A stretch of 64,000 nucleotides of DNA from Arthrobacter sp. zg-Y1110. Its GTDB lineage: Bacteria > Actinomycetota > Actinomycetes > Actinomycetales > Micrococcaceae. The notes under the pieces were generated by a model that was not told where the DNA came from, ran no database searches, and saw nothing but the letters and a program-made list of their open reading frames with translations. A program made the position numbers and the translations under genes. Location: assembly GCF_025244865.1 (NCBI RefSeq), contig NZ_CP104272.1, positions 3,286,001 to 3,350,000 of the forward strand, read 5' to 3'. Positions 1 to 8,891 of the stretch are shown in pieces (the stretch's first letter is position 1; each line of letters opens with the position of its first letter).

Positions 1-168
1 AATATCGGTTACAAAATCACCGAACGGTTGGGCGGAGCCCTGGCTTTGGGCCCCCTCCTTCAGGGACTGGCGGCGCCAATGAACGACCTGTCCCGTGGCT
101 GCACCACAGATGACATCTACTCCATGGGTCTCCTGAGCGCCAGGCAGTCCCTAGATCTGAACCGCTGA
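1..168 (+). CDS. pta: Phosphate acetyltransferase, C-terminal end (partial)
   Basis: This is the last 55 codons of a gene that begins before the window; frame 1 is open from base 1 to a TGA at 166-168. The translation contains [13 protein letters not shown] followed by [17 protein letters not shown], which closely resembles the conserved C-terminal segment of phosphate acetyltransferases, the enzymes that interconvert acetyl-CoA and acetyl phosphate in the cytoplasm. The N-terminal part lies outside the window, so the full length and any partner acetate kinase cannot be seen. A phosphate butyryltransferase would share part of the motif but usually not the NDLSRG ending. The fragment is short, so the call rests on this one motif. 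Confidence 0.8.
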   Translation, partial: NIGYKITERLGGALALGPLLQGLAAPMNDLSRGCTTDDIYSMGLLSARQSLDLNR

Positions 169-263
169 TATTCCGAGTCCGCGGTACGTTCCACAACCTG
201 CGCCAGAGAAAGGAAATCCGGCATGGGTCCGGCAGCTGCCGGACCAGCCTGGGCCAAATCGCT

Positions 264-1358
264 ATGAGAAGAGACGGTGCCGTGTCCTCCCCAAACCCCA
301 GCCAGCGAACACTTCCCCGCGGGTTCCGGAGCCCACTGCTGCCTGGCCTGGCGGTGGCTGCGATCGCCGTATCATCCGCATGGCTCATACACTTGGCCGT
401 TCCCGTGATCCCTTTCCTCACAGCGGCCGTCATACTGGGCATCCTCAGCGCCAACCTGCCCGGGATCAGCACCGCCGTTGAAGGAATCCTGCAGCCGGGG
501 CTGACGCTTTCCGCCAAACGGTTCATGCGGCTGGGAATTGTCCTGCTTGGCCTCAAGCTCAGCCTCGTGGATGTGGCTGAGTTGGGCTGGAAAACGCTAG
601 GCATAGTGGTCGCAATCGTGGTGCTGACCTTTGCGGGCACGCTGATCCTCGGTAAGGCGCTGAGGCTCCCGGGCGACCAGCCCATACTGCTTGCAGCGGG
701 GTTTTCCATCTGCGGTGCCTCCGCGATTGGGGCCATGGGTGGAGTAACCAGAGCCGACCACCGCGCTACGGTGGTGCCTATTGCGCTTGTCACTTTGTGC
801 GGAACGCTCGCCATTGCAGCCCTACCTGCCCTGAAGGGGCCACTGGGCCTGGACACTGTGACGTTCGGATATTGGGTCGGGGCCAGCGTTCATGACGTAG
901 GCCAGGTCGTAGCGACAGCACAAACGGCAGGACCGACCGCCCTCGCGGCCGCGCTGATCATCAAACTGACGCGTGTGCTGCTGCTGGCTCCGATGGTCAC
1001 CGGGGCATCTGTGGTGGACCGGTACCGCCGTCGGCATAAAGCGAACGCTCCCATGGACCGTGGCACTCCCACCAAGGCTGTTGTAGCCCCCGGGATCAAG
1101 CTACCGCCGCTTATCCCGCTTTTCGTCGCGGGTTTCATGCTGATGATCGTTGTACGTACCCTGGGTTTACTTCCTTCCTCAGCCCTCGAAGCGGCCGGCA
1201 TAGTCCAGGACCTGCTCCTCGCCGCAGCCCTCTTCGGCCTCGGAGCCTCGGTGCGGCTCCGGTCGATGCTTCGCACAAGCGGTCGGGCCATTGTGGCGGC
1301 CATGCTCTCATGGGCACTCATCGCCGTCCTGGCTTTTGTCGGCGTGCAACTCATCTGA
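264..1358 (+). CDS. YeiH/UPF0324 family putative sulfate-exporter-like membrane protein
   Basis: A 364-residue polytopic membrane protein with about ten hydrophobic segments. The stretches GFSICGASAIGAMGG (about residues 150-164) and GASVHDVGQVVATAQ (about 206-220) are typical of the YeiH/UPF0324 family, whose members are annotated as putative sulfate exporters; the real substrate is not established. The ATG at 264 has no clear ribosome-binding site. An in-frame GTG at 282, preceded by a GAGAAGAGACGG purine run, is an equally good start and would remove six residues. The gene is a single unit, 95 bases after pta, and converges on the large dehydrogenase gene, with 26 bases between the two stop codons. 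Confidence 0.8.
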   Translation: MRRDGAVSSPNPSQRTLPRGFRSPLLPGLAVAAIAVSSAWLIHLAVPVIPFLTAAVILGILSANLPGISTAVEGILQPGLTLSAKRFMRLGIVLLGLKLSLVDVAELGWKTLGIVVAIVVLTFAGTLILGKALRLPGDQPILLAAGFSICGASAIGAMGGVTRADHRATVVPIALVTLCGTLAIAALPALKGPLGLDTVTFGYWVGASVHDVGQVVATAQTAGPTALAAALIIKLTRVLLLAPMVTGASVVDRYRRRHKANAPMDRGTPTKAVVAPGIKLPPLIPLFVAGFMLMIVVRTLGLLPSSALEAAGIVQDLLLAAALFGLGASVRLRSMLRTSGRAIVAAMLSWALIAVLAFVGVQLI

Positions 1359-1384
1359 CCAAGATGGGCATTTCAAGGCTGCTG

Positions 1385-4195
1385 TTAAGTGGCCTCATCC
1401 AGGATCTGGGCCAGGTGCAGCCCACGTCGGTCAGTCAGGTCTTCCAGCTGCGTCCGGCACGAGTAACCGTCCGCAAGCACCAGGGCATCGGGGGCTGCGG
1501 CCTGGACTGCAGGAAGTAACTGCTGCTCGGCGACAGCGACGGAAATGTCGTAGTGCCCTTTCTCGACTCCGAAGTTCCCTGCAAGGCCGCAGCAGCCGCC
1601 CAGCTGTTCGAGTTCCGCACCAGCATCCTTAAGAAGCTTTGCATCCGCGCTCCAGCCCATCACCGCGTGGTGGTGGCAGTGCGGCTGGGCTACCACGGGT
1701 TGCCCGGCCAGGGACGGCGGGCTGTAGTCCGGGAGCGACCCGAGGTACTCGGCGAGGGTATGGGTGGCGTTGGCAACCTTTGCCGCGGCATCCCCACCCA
1801 CCAGTTCGAGCGCGTCCGATCGCATAACGGCAGTGCAGGACGGTTCGATGCCCACGATTTGGATGCCATTCACCGCCGCGGCGGCAAGCGTCTCCACAGT
1901 CTGACTCAGAATTCTTCGGGCGCTGTCCAATTGACCGGTTGAAATCCAGGTGAGCCCGCAGCACAGCGGTTCAGCAGGAACGATGACTCGGGCTCCGCTC
2001 CCCTCCAAGACCCGTACAGCGGCCTGACCGATTTCCGGCGAAAAATAGTTTGTGAACGAATCCACCCACAGCAGTACCTCGCGGGCGGGCTCTCCGGCTA
2101 TCTCCGGCCGTGAAGCAAACCACTGATGGAACGTTTCCGCAGCAAAATGCGGAATACTGCGCCTGCTGTCCACTCCGGCCATTCGAAGCCCAAGCCTGCC
2201 CACCCCCGGTAGACGCGTCATAGCGTTGACCAGCCTGGGAGCCTTGGACGCTAAAGCCGCCCAGCGCGGCAGCCATCCCAAGGTGTAGTGCGTCATCGGC
2301 CGGAGCCGGCCCTTGTAACTCTGGTACAAAACCTCTGCCTTGTATGAAGCCATATCCACGCCGGTTGGGCAGTCCGAAGCGCACCCTTTGCAGGAAAGGC
2401 ACAGGTCCAGCGCGTCATGCACTTCCGGCGCCCGCCAGTCAGTAGTCCCTTTGCTGATCATCTCCTGCAAAACCCGAGCACGCCCCCGTGTTGAGTCTTT
2501 TTCTTCCCGCGTTGCGAGAAAGGAAGGACACATGACGTCGTCGCCGAGATTGTCCGCCCTGCATTTTCCGACTCCAGTACACCTGTGGACGGCTTGGCTG
2601 AAATCGCCTCCGTCGTCGTGGTATCCCAAGGCGAGTCCCTTGGTCACTGGGTGTGCCCGTGCTACTCGAACGTCGCCGTCTAATGCCGCCGGCTCCACTA
2701 TCACGCCGGGATTCAGGATGTTGGCCGGATCCATGATGTGTTTCACGTGGGAAAACATCCTGAGGGCATCAGGGGAGTACATGTACGGCAGCAACTCGCT
2801 GCGGGCACGCCCGTCTCCATGTTCCCCGGAAAGCGACCCCCCATAACGGGCTACCAGTTCGGCTGCTTCCGTCATGAACTGCCTGAAAACCTGCAGGCCG
2901 TCCGGGGCTGCCAGGGGAAAGTCGAGGCGGACGTGGACACATCCGTCGCCGAAGTGACCGTATGGGAAGCCGGTAAGGCGATGACTGGTCAACAGCTTGT
3001 CGAAATCGCGCAGATAATCACCGAGTTTCGCGGGCGGGACGGCCGCGTCCTCCCATCCAGAGTGGGCGGGGGCACCCACCGGGGACCGCCCGGCGAGCCC
3101 TGCTCCATCCTCACGGATCTTCCAGAGTCTGGCAGCCTCGGCTTGCCCTGTCACAATTCGGTTGTCTACTGCCACATCCAGCAGTGCTACCTTTTCCGCC
3201 CGGTCCCTCACATCATTCGCGTCGTCACCGGAGAGTTCAACCAAAAGCCAAGCAGCTCCTGCCGGAAGGTCCGGTATCGCTGCAGCCCCTCTCCTACTGG
3301 CCACAACGTCGACGATCCTCCGGTCCATCCCCTCGCAGGCTGTCGGTGAGAAGCCCAAGACTGGAATGACAGCGTCCCCGGCAGCTCCGATGTCTTCAAA
3401 GCCCAGAACAACCAGCGTCTTGTATTGCGCGTCAGCAACCAGCCGAACACCTGCTTCCAGTACGACTGCCAGTGTTCCCTCGCTACCTACGAGAGCCCGA
3501 CGCAGATCAAACCGCTTCTCCGGCAGCAGGTGCTCCAAGGAGTAACCGGATACCTGACGGCCGAACTGGCCCAGCTCTGTTCGTATGGTCTCCAGACCTC
3601 CTGCCACTAACCTCCGCAGGGCATCCGTTTGAGGGGTCACCGGCGTCCCGTCCTGGCCGAGGAAGATCCGCTCCCCGGAACCTGTGACGACGTCAAGGTG
3701 CATGACGTTATCGCTGGTGCGGCCATAAGCCAATGTGCGGGACCCGCAGGCGTTGTTGCCAATCATTCCGCCGATGGTGCACCTTTGGTGCGTAGACGGG
3801 TCAGGGCCGAAGCGAAGGCCCTGAGCAAGCGCCTTCTTCTGCAGCGTTGCATGAACAGTCCCCGGTTGAACGATCGCAGTGCGCGTATCGGCGTCAAGGG
3901 ACAGCACTCTGTTCATATACCGACTGAAATCCATAACGACGCCGCTGCCGACTGCGTTACCAGCCACAGAAGTACCAGCGCCGCGCGCGGTAAGGGATAT
4001 CCCACGCTCGCGGCAAGCTTCCATTGCGGTCTCCACCTCATCAGAGTCCTTAGGGAACATCACCACTGCGGGCTCCACCCGGTATAAGGACGCATCGGAA
4101 GAATAGGCTGCCCGAGAGAGCGCATCGTCCCGTACATCCGAAATTCCGAGGGACCGCAAAAGGGAAGGAAGTGAACGAGGTGTCTCCAGTGACAT
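1385..4195 (-). CDS. FAD-binding and 4Fe-4S D-2-hydroxyacid dehydrogenase (YdiJ-like, probable D-2-hydroxyglutarate or D-lactate dehydrogenase)
   Basis: A protein of about 936 residues that fuses a GlcD-type flavin half to a GlcF-type iron-sulfur half. The N-terminal third holds the PCMH FAD-binding fold (TARGAGTSVAGNAVG, then GGMIGNNACGSRTLAYGRT). The FAD-oxidase C-domain carries YGHFGDGCVHVR and SGEHGDGRARSELLPYMYS. Ferredoxin-like cysteines follow (CTGVGKCR, then LCLSCKGCASDCPTG), and two CCG-type segments close the protein (PLCCGLTW and GGCCGLAGNFG). This architecture matches E. coli YdiJ, a D-2-hydroxyglutarate dehydrogenase, but long-form D-lactate dehydrogenases look alike. I prefer the ATG at 4195 (MSLETPRS) over the longest frame, which starts at 4231, because the longer form would run through a palindromic candidate operator. 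Divergent from the GntR gene. Confidence 0.85.
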   Translation of the reverse strand: MSLETPRSLPSLLRSLGISDVRDDALSRAAYSSDASLYRVEPAVVMFPKDSDEVETAMEACRERGISLTARGAGTSVAGNAVGSGVVMDFSRYMNRVLSLDADTRTAIVQPGTVHATLQKKALAQGLRFGPDPSTHQRCTIGGMIGNNACGSRTLAYGRTSDNVMHLDVVTGSGERIFLGQDGTPVTPQTDALRRLVAGGLETIRTELGQFGRQVSGYSLEHLLPEKRFDLRRALVGSEGTLAVVLEAGVRLVADAQYKTLVVLGFEDIGAAGDAVIPVLGFSPTACEGMDRRIVDVVASRRGAAAIPDLPAGAAWLLVELSGDDANDVRDRAEKVALLDVAVDNRIVTGQAEAARLWKIREDGAGLAGRSPVGAPAHSGWEDAAVPPAKLGDYLRDFDKLLTSHRLTGFPYGHFGDGCVHVRLDFPLAAPDGLQVFRQFMTEAAELVARYGGSLSGEHGDGRARSELLPYMYSPDALRMFSHVKHIMDPANILNPGVIVEPAALDGDVRVARAHPVTKGLALGYHDDGGDFSQAVHRCTGVGKCRADNLGDDVMCPSFLATREEKDSTRGRARVLQEMISKGTTDWRAPEVHDALDLCLSCKGCASDCPTGVDMASYKAEVLYQSYKGRLRPMTHYTLGWLPRWAALASKAPRLVNAMTRLPGVGRLGLRMAGVDSRRSIPHFAAETFHQWFASRPEIAGEPAREVLLWVDSFTNYFSPEIGQAAVRVLEGSGARVIVPAEPLCCGLTWISTGQLDSARRILSQTVETLAAAAVNGIQIVGIEPSCTAVMRSDALELVGGDAAAKVANATHTLAEYLGSLPDYSPPSLAGQPVVAQPHCHHHAVMGWSADAKLLKDAGAELEQLGGCCGLAGNFGVEKGHYDISVAVAEQQLLPAVQAAAPDALVLADGYSCRTQLEDLTDRRGLHLAQILDEAT

Positions 4196-4205
4196 GACCA
4201 TGAGT

Positions 4206-4220
4206 AGCATGTTACATGCT
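4206..4220. promoter_or_regulatory. Palindromic candidate operator between the dehydrogenase and GntR genes
   Basis: AGCATG-TTA-CATGCT is a perfect inverted repeat in the short divergent region. Its centre GTTAC resembles the GT-N-AC core of FCD-type GntR operators. It sits just upstream of both starts, so the GntR/FCD protein probably binds here to control itself and the dehydrogenase. Binding is inferred, not shown. Confidence 0.5.
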
Positions 4221-4242
4221 GCAGTCCACATAAAAAGGCCCA

Positions 4243-4980
4243 GTGAGTAAAATGAAAAACATGCCGCAAATTCCCATGACGCCGCTCGAGGGAAATCCCC
4301 CTTCCCTCACGGAACGTGCAATCGATGCCATACGAACGGCGATAAGGGAGGGAACACTGGTTCCCGGCGAGCTGTATTCGGTTTACAGCCTGGCTGAAAG
4401 CCTCGGGGTTTCCCGAAGTCCCGTGCGGGATGCCCTGCTACGACTGGCCGAGACCAGGATGGTCAGGTTTGAGCGCAACCGCGGTTTTCGTATTATCATG
4501 CCCGGCCCGAAGGAACTGGTTGAGATCTTCGCCGTCCGCCTGGCGCTCGAGGTACCCGCCGCACGCATGGCGGCACGCTCCGATGAGAGTGCCCGGGATG
4601 CGCTTCGTGCCGCGTTTGATGACCTGCAATCAGCCGCCGACGCCGACAACGAATCACTGTTTATGCTCCGCGACCAGCAATTGCACGGACTGATCCTGAC
4701 GATGGCCGGCAACGTGCTGGTACGGCGAACAGTGGAAACGCTCCGCGATGCCATTCGCTTGGTTGGTGCCTCCACAGCAGAAAAATCCCGGACGCTACAC
4801 AGCATCCAAGCGGAGCATGCGCCGATAGTGGAAGCCATCATCCGCGGGGACGGAACCAGCGCTGCATCGGCTATGGATTATCACCTGCGCGAAACTGGTC
4901 TGCTGCTGACGCGCGAGGCGAGTCGCCAGGAAGGCGAAGGGCGGGATGCGGAAGCTCTTTGGAAGGCCATGACCGCTTAA
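4243..4980 (+). CDS. GntR family transcriptional regulator, FCD subfamily
   Basis: A 245-residue regulator. An N-terminal winged helix (about residues 20-85: LTERAIDAIRTAIREG, LAESLGVSRSPVRDALLRL) is followed by an alpha-helical FCD ligand-binding domain (about 90-225) containing the FAVRLALEVPAAR start typical of that fold. FCD regulators usually sense small carboxylates such as lactate, glycolate or sugar acids. The start is GTG at 4243, four bases after an AAAAAGG purine run; ATGs at 4252 and 4261 are alternatives. It is divergent from the FAD/Fe-S dehydrogenase and shares a palindrome with it, and it ends against a strong hairpin facing the MHS transporter gene. It is likely the local regulator of 2-hydroxyacid use. 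Confidence 0.9.
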   Translation: MSKMKNMPQIPMTPLEGNPPSLTERAIDAIRTAIREGTLVPGELYSVYSLAESLGVSRSPVRDALLRLAETRMVRFERNRGFRIIMPGPKELVEIFAVRLALEVPAARMAARSDESARDALRAAFDDLQSAADADNESLFMLRDQQLHGLILTMAGNVLVRRTVETLRDAIRLVGASTAEKSRTLHSIQAEHAPIVEAIIRGDGTSAASAMDYHLRETGLLLTREASRQEGEGRDAEALWKAMTA

Positions 4981-4986
4981 CGCCCT

Positions 4987-5021
4987 ACATCCCCGGAGCC
5001 TTTTGAAGGCTCCGGGGATGT
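4987..5021. terminator. Bidirectional hairpin between gntR and the MHS transporter gene
   Basis: ACATCCCCGGAGCC and GGCTCCGGGGATGT form a perfect 14-bp stem around a 7-base loop (TTTTGAA), directly between two convergent genes. The U-tract is weak, but position and stem strength make an intrinsic terminator serving both strands likely. Confidence 0.8.
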
Positions 5022-5031
5022 TAACGGTTCG

Positions 5032-6414
5032 TCATACGGTTTTAGTATCCGTCAACGGCGTCTTTTCCATAGCGATCACCTCCGCTGCGTCGTCCGCTTC
5101 CGTATGCATGTCGCGGCGACGAATGGCCAGGGTCGACACGACACTAATTAGGGTGACGGCACCGATATAGCCCACGATCCAATGAACGCCGCCATCGGCT
5201 TGCCCCAGCAGATAGACCAGTATGAGCGGTGTTAGGCCCGAGGCGACGATCCCCGACATCTGGTAGACCACGGAAATGCCGCTGTACCGTACCCGCGTTG
5301 GGAATAGTTCTGCAAATAGTGAGGCCTCAGGCGCGTAAATTACCGGATATATGATGCCCAAGACTAGAACAATTGTTCCTCCAACGATCAAAACGTTGCC
5401 AGTGCCAAGCAGTAGGAATGCTGGCCAGGACGCTAGCCCCAGAACCACCACTCCCGCCGCATACATGTGCCGCCGATCCACCCGGTCCGAGAGCCGGCCC
5501 ATGAGCGGAATCATGCCGACCATAACCGCGGCGGCTGTCATCACGGACAGCAACAGTGTTCCCTGACTTAGCTTCAGCGTTCCCGTTCCATAGGTAATGA
5601 CGAAGACCGCCCAGGTATTGAAGGCAACACCTTCAGCCCAGCGGGCTCCCATGCCAAGCACCATGTTCCGCCTTGACTTTTTACTCTTGACCAGCTCAAG
5701 TGCAGGAATAGTTGCGCGAGCTTCGGCCTCCTGGAGTTTCTGGAATGCGGGAGTTTCCATCACCTTCAGCCGGATAAACAGCCCCACAATCACCAGTACG
5801 GCACTGAGCAAGAAAGCTATTCTCCATCCCCAGGCCAGGAACGATGCATCACTCATCACTGCGGCCAAGAACGCCAGGACCCCGGTGCCCATCATTAGCC
5901 CCAGAGCCAGTCCAATTTGGGGCAGACTACCGTACAAACCCCGCTTACCCTTAGGCGCATACTCAACAGCCATAAGCACGGCCCCACCCCATTCCCCGCC
6001 CACAGCTACTCCCTGGGCGAGCCTGAACACGATCAACAGGATCGGTGCAGCAGCGCCGATCATCGCATAGGGCGGTATGACGCCGATCAGGAACGTCGCG
6101 ACGCCCATGATCATCATCGTGGCAACGAGGGTCTTCTTACGCCCCACCCTGTCTCCGATGTGGCCGAAGATAAGCCCTCCCACCGGGCGGGCAACGAAGC
6201 CAACAGCAAAAGAAGCGAAGGCCAACAGAGTGCCGACCAGCGGGTCCTCACTAGGGAAGTAGAGCTTGTTGAATACAAGTCCTGCGGCAACGCCGTAGAG
6301 GAAGAAGTCGTACCACTCAACAGTGGTTCCGACGATGCAGGAGACGATCACGGTGCGGAGATCTTTTTTTGAAATGACTACTGCACCATTCTGGGACTCC
6401 GACCCCGCGCTCAC
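5032..6414 (-). CDS. MFS transporter, metabolite:H+ symporter (MHS) family
   Basis: A 460-residue, 12-helix permease. GTTVEWYDFFLYGVAAGLVF near the N terminus, then VARPVGGLIFGHIGDRVGRKKTL and FRLAQGVAVGGEWGGAVLM, are signatures of the MHS branch (relatives of ShiA, ProP and KgtP), which import organic acids or osmolytes with protons. The GTG start overlaps the stop codon of the upstream iron alcohol dehydrogenase gene in a GTGA arrangement, so the two are translationally coupled and the permease probably imports that enzyme's substrate. The substrate cannot be read from sequence; a hydroxycarboxylate such as 4-hydroxybutyrate fits the neighbours. Confidence 0.88.
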   Translation of the reverse strand: MSAGSESQNGAVVISKKDLRTVIVSCIVGTTVEWYDFFLYGVAAGLVFNKLYFPSEDPLVGTLLAFASFAVGFVARPVGGLIFGHIGDRVGRKKTLVATMMIMGVATFLIGVIPPYAMIGAAAPILLIVFRLAQGVAVGGEWGGAVLMAVEYAPKGKRGLYGSLPQIGLALGLMMGTGVLAFLAAVMSDASFLAWGWRIAFLLSAVLVIVGLFIRLKVMETPAFQKLQEAEARATIPALELVKSKKSRRNMVLGMGARWAEGVAFNTWAVFVITYGTGTLKLSQGTLLLSVMTAAAVMVGMIPLMGRLSDRVDRRHMYAAGVVVLGLASWPAFLLLGTGNVLIVGGTIVLVLGIIYPVIYAPEASLFAELFPTRVRYSGISVVYQMSGIVASGLTPLILVYLLGQADGGVHWIVGYIGAVTLISVVSTLAIRRRDMHTEADDAAEVIAMEKTPLTDTKTV

Positions 6415-7682
6415 AGGGACTCCTGAAAGATGCCGTAAAGGGCGTCTCTGGTGACCAGGCGCGGGACCACAGCCAGTTGACGGGATTGTTTCATGGTCCC
6501 GTCCACGAGCTCGTCAAGGTCGGCCTCCGTATAGCCAAAACTTCGAAGGCCCTCAGGCATCCCTATTTTCCGCATCAGTTCTGAAAGGACGTGGGGAAGG
6601 GCATCAGCTCCATCCGTGGCTGTAAAGGTCTGCCCCGAAAGCAGCTCTGCAGCTCGAAGATGCCTGGCCGGGTCACCTTCATAAGTCCAGCGGAACACGG
6701 CTGCCGCCGTTGACGACACTGCCTGCCCGTGAGGCACCATCGGCATCTCGGGGTACCCTTCTGCCCGGTAGTTCTTCACGGCGCCCGCCACGGGATAGGC
6801 ATTCGCATGGGGCAGATGGGTGCCCGCATTACCGAAACCTGTACCCGCGGACGCTGAGGCCAGCGCCATCTGGTATCGGGCCTCACGGTCGTCACCGTTG
6901 GCTACGGCAAGGGGGAGGTACTTGCCTGCGAGCCGCAGGGCCTGTTCACACCAGATGTCACTGATCGGGTTCGAACCGCAGAATGCTGGCCGTTTCATCG
7001 GGTCCGCCGGTTTGGGCTTTGAATCGAAAGGCACACAGGTATAGCTCTCCAAGGCATGGGACAGCACATCCATACCGCTTGATGCCGTTACCTGGCTGGG
7101 CAGTGTAAGAGTTGTCAGCGGGTCGACTATGGCCATTGTGGGTCGAAGTTTCGCATGACTGATGCCGGCTTTTAGGTGGAGCCCCAGAAAGTCGATTACA
7201 CAGATTGTCGTGGACTCCGAACCCGTTCCGGCTGTAGTCGGAACGGCAATGAGCGGTTTCAGCGGTAGCCACGGCGCCTTGCCACCTCCGATCGGGGGAG
7301 TTACAAAATCCAACAATTCGCCCGGGTGCGTGGTGAGGAGGTTAACCGCCTTTGCGGTGTCGATGGCGGACCCGCCGCCAATCGCTATATAGCAGTCCCA
7401 ATCCTGTTGACGTGCGTAGGTCACGGCCGCGTTAATGCTGGCGTCCGTGGGCTCAACCGCTACCCCATCGAACACTTCACACTTAATCCGGCACGCTAAT
7501 ACCAATTCCCGGACGCGTTCGGGAATTCCGGTGTCCCTCACCCCTGGGTCAGTGATTATGAGGCACGATGTCGCGCCCAAAGCCGCCACCTCAAGGCCGA
7601 TCTCATCCAGCGCGCCATTCCCGAATTTCAGAGGAGGCGCGGCCCATGTAAAAACTGTTTCAGTTGAATCTTCAGTGTTCAT
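6411..7682 (-). CDS. Iron-containing alcohol dehydrogenase, hydroxyacid-oxoacid transhydrogenase-like
   Basis: A 423-residue iron-type alcohol dehydrogenase. Nucleotide-binding motifs GGGSAIDTAK and PTTAGTGSES are followed by metal-ligand regions SGMDVLSHALESY, GTHLPHANAYPVAG and MVPHGQAVS. The segment KRPAFCGSNPISDIWCEQA is characteristic of hydroxyacid-oxoacid transhydrogenases (ADHFE1/HOT), which transfer hydride from 4-hydroxybutyrate to 2-oxoglutarate, giving succinic semialdehyde and D-2-hydroxyglutarate. The start at 7682 (MNTEDSTE) has a GAGG ribosome-binding site; a longer frame to 7772 lacks one and would cover the promoter. A plain NAD-dependent 4-hydroxybutyrate dehydrogenase is the alternative. 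It is the first gene of an operon with the MHS transporter. Confidence 0.8.
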   Translation of the reverse strand: MNTEDSTETVFTWAAPPLKFGNGALDEIGLEVAALGATSCLIITDPGVRDTGIPERVRELVLACRIKCEVFDGVAVEPTDASINAAVTYARQQDWDCYIAIGGGSAIDTAKAVNLLTTHPGELLDFVTPPIGGGKAPWLPLKPLIAVPTTAGTGSESTTICVIDFLGLHLKAGISHAKLRPTMAIVDPLTTLTLPSQVTASSGMDVLSHALESYTCVPFDSKPKPADPMKRPAFCGSNPISDIWCEQALRLAGKYLPLAVANGDDREARYQMALASASAGTGFGNAGTHLPHANAYPVAGAVKNYRAEGYPEMPMVPHGQAVSSTAAAVFRWTYEGDPARHLRAAELLSGQTFTATDGADALPHVLSELMRKIGMPEGLRSFGYTEADLDELVDGTMKQSRQLAVVPRLVTRDALYGIFQESL

Positions 7683-7707
7683 AACGGACCTCGTTGTCTT
7701 CGCTATG

Positions 7708-7724
7708 TGTGGAGGGTCCCCACA
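7708..7724. promoter_or_regulatory. Imperfect palindrome upstream of the transhydrogenase-like gene
   Basis: TGTGG-N7-CCACA is embedded in a longer, mostly symmetrical sequence 26-42 bases upstream of the start codon. It is a candidate site for the adjacent IclR protein, inferred only from symmetry and position. Confidence 0.4.
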
Positions 7725-7942
7725 TAATGGACACACTCTAGGGCGAGAGAGGCAACTTGTGAAGTACCTCACATAATCAAGATGGTCCTGCCCGCCGTCG
7801 AGCAGCAGCGATATGGCACCGAGGAGCTCACACGCGTGGTTTGTGCGAGTGCATCTGCCGCGGATTCACATCGCTAGTGCAAGCAAGCGGTGGTTAGGGA
7901 GTCGCCGGAAACATTCGGCATGACCTGCTGACGTTTGCCCGC

Positions 7943-8725
7943 TCAGCGGGATATCGCCCGATCGACGGGGAGGAACCGGGCAGCTTCTGCTGCAATCTGG
8001 GCAGCGCGCTTACCGAGCTCGCTCGTGCGTTGCTTCGACATTCGGACCGCAGGGACCTGAACAACAATCGCCGCCTGAGCGTTTCCAGACCTGTCAAGTA
8101 TCGGAGCGCCGACGCAGCGTACGCCGTCAACGTTTTCCTGCTCGTCTGTGCTGTAACCGCGTCGCCTGACCGAGGTAAGAGCCCGTTCCAGGTCCTGCGG
8201 TGTTTCAAGAGTATGGGGAGTCAGCTTCTCCAGCCGGGGTGGCAGATCCCTGATATAGGCGTCCCGCTCGGGTGTGTGAGCAAGTATCGCCTTCCCAGAT
8301 GCAGTCGTATACAACGGGAATCGAGCACCGGGGCGCTGCTCGAACCTCAACGGCAGTGTGGACTGAACCCGCATCATCACCACTGATTCATTCCCGTCGC
8401 GAACCGATAGGTTTACTGATTCCCCGGTCTCAGCGTTCAGCTGCTCAAGCAGTGGCAGCATCTTGTCGATCCCAAAACTCCGCTGCGCAGCTTCGCCGAG
8501 GAGAACAGCACCCCTACCGAGGAAATAACAGTCAGTTCGCGGGTTGCGGGCAATAAAATCCTCTGCAACCAAAGCCCGGATGATCCGATTAGCAGTTCCC
8601 GAGGACAGGCCTAGCGTGGTGCCGATTTCGTTGCCGCTGAGCTCTCCAGAGGCAGAACCGAGGAGTTTCAATACGCTGAGCGCTCGGCCCACCGCCTGCG
8701 TTCCGGCGGGCGCTCGATCAGTCAT
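7943..8725 (-). CDS. IclR family transcriptional regulator
   Basis: A 260-residue regulator. The N-terminal winged helix (about residues 10-70) contains LSGNEIGTTLGLSSGTANRIIRAL. The C-terminal IclR effector domain (about 85-250) contains RPGARFPLYTTASGKAILAH and RGYSTDEQENVDGVRCVGAPI, both well-conserved family blocks. IclR proteins commonly control aromatic or short-chain acid catabolism. It lies upstream of, and on the same strand as, the transhydrogenase/MHS genes, with 260 bases between, which leaves room for a separate promoter. It therefore probably regulates that operon, while GntR handles the dehydrogenase. Confidence 0.92.
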   Translation of the reverse strand: MTDRAPAGTQAVGRALSVLKLLGSASGELSGNEIGTTLGLSSGTANRIIRALVAEDFIARNPRTDCYFLGRGAVLLGEAAQRSFGIDKMLPLLEQLNAETGESVNLSVRDGNESVVMMRVQSTLPLRFEQRPGARFPLYTTASGKAILAHTPERDAYIRDLPPRLEKLTPHTLETPQDLERALTSVRRRGYSTDEQENVDGVRCVGAPILDRSGNAQAAIVVQVPAVRMSKQRTSELGKRAAQIAAEAARFLPVDRAISR

Positions 8726-8891
8726 TCCGACAGTCTACCGCTGGTTGAATCCTGATTCGTGTCACAAATCACCATTGTCTGCTGGCCCTGCTGTCGGTCC
8801 TGGCCATCGTGTTATTGGCCCCTCCAGCCGAGTCCGAGGATCGCCGTCGACTCCCCATGCTGCCGGCGTTTCATGTGCAGAGCTACCCCTC

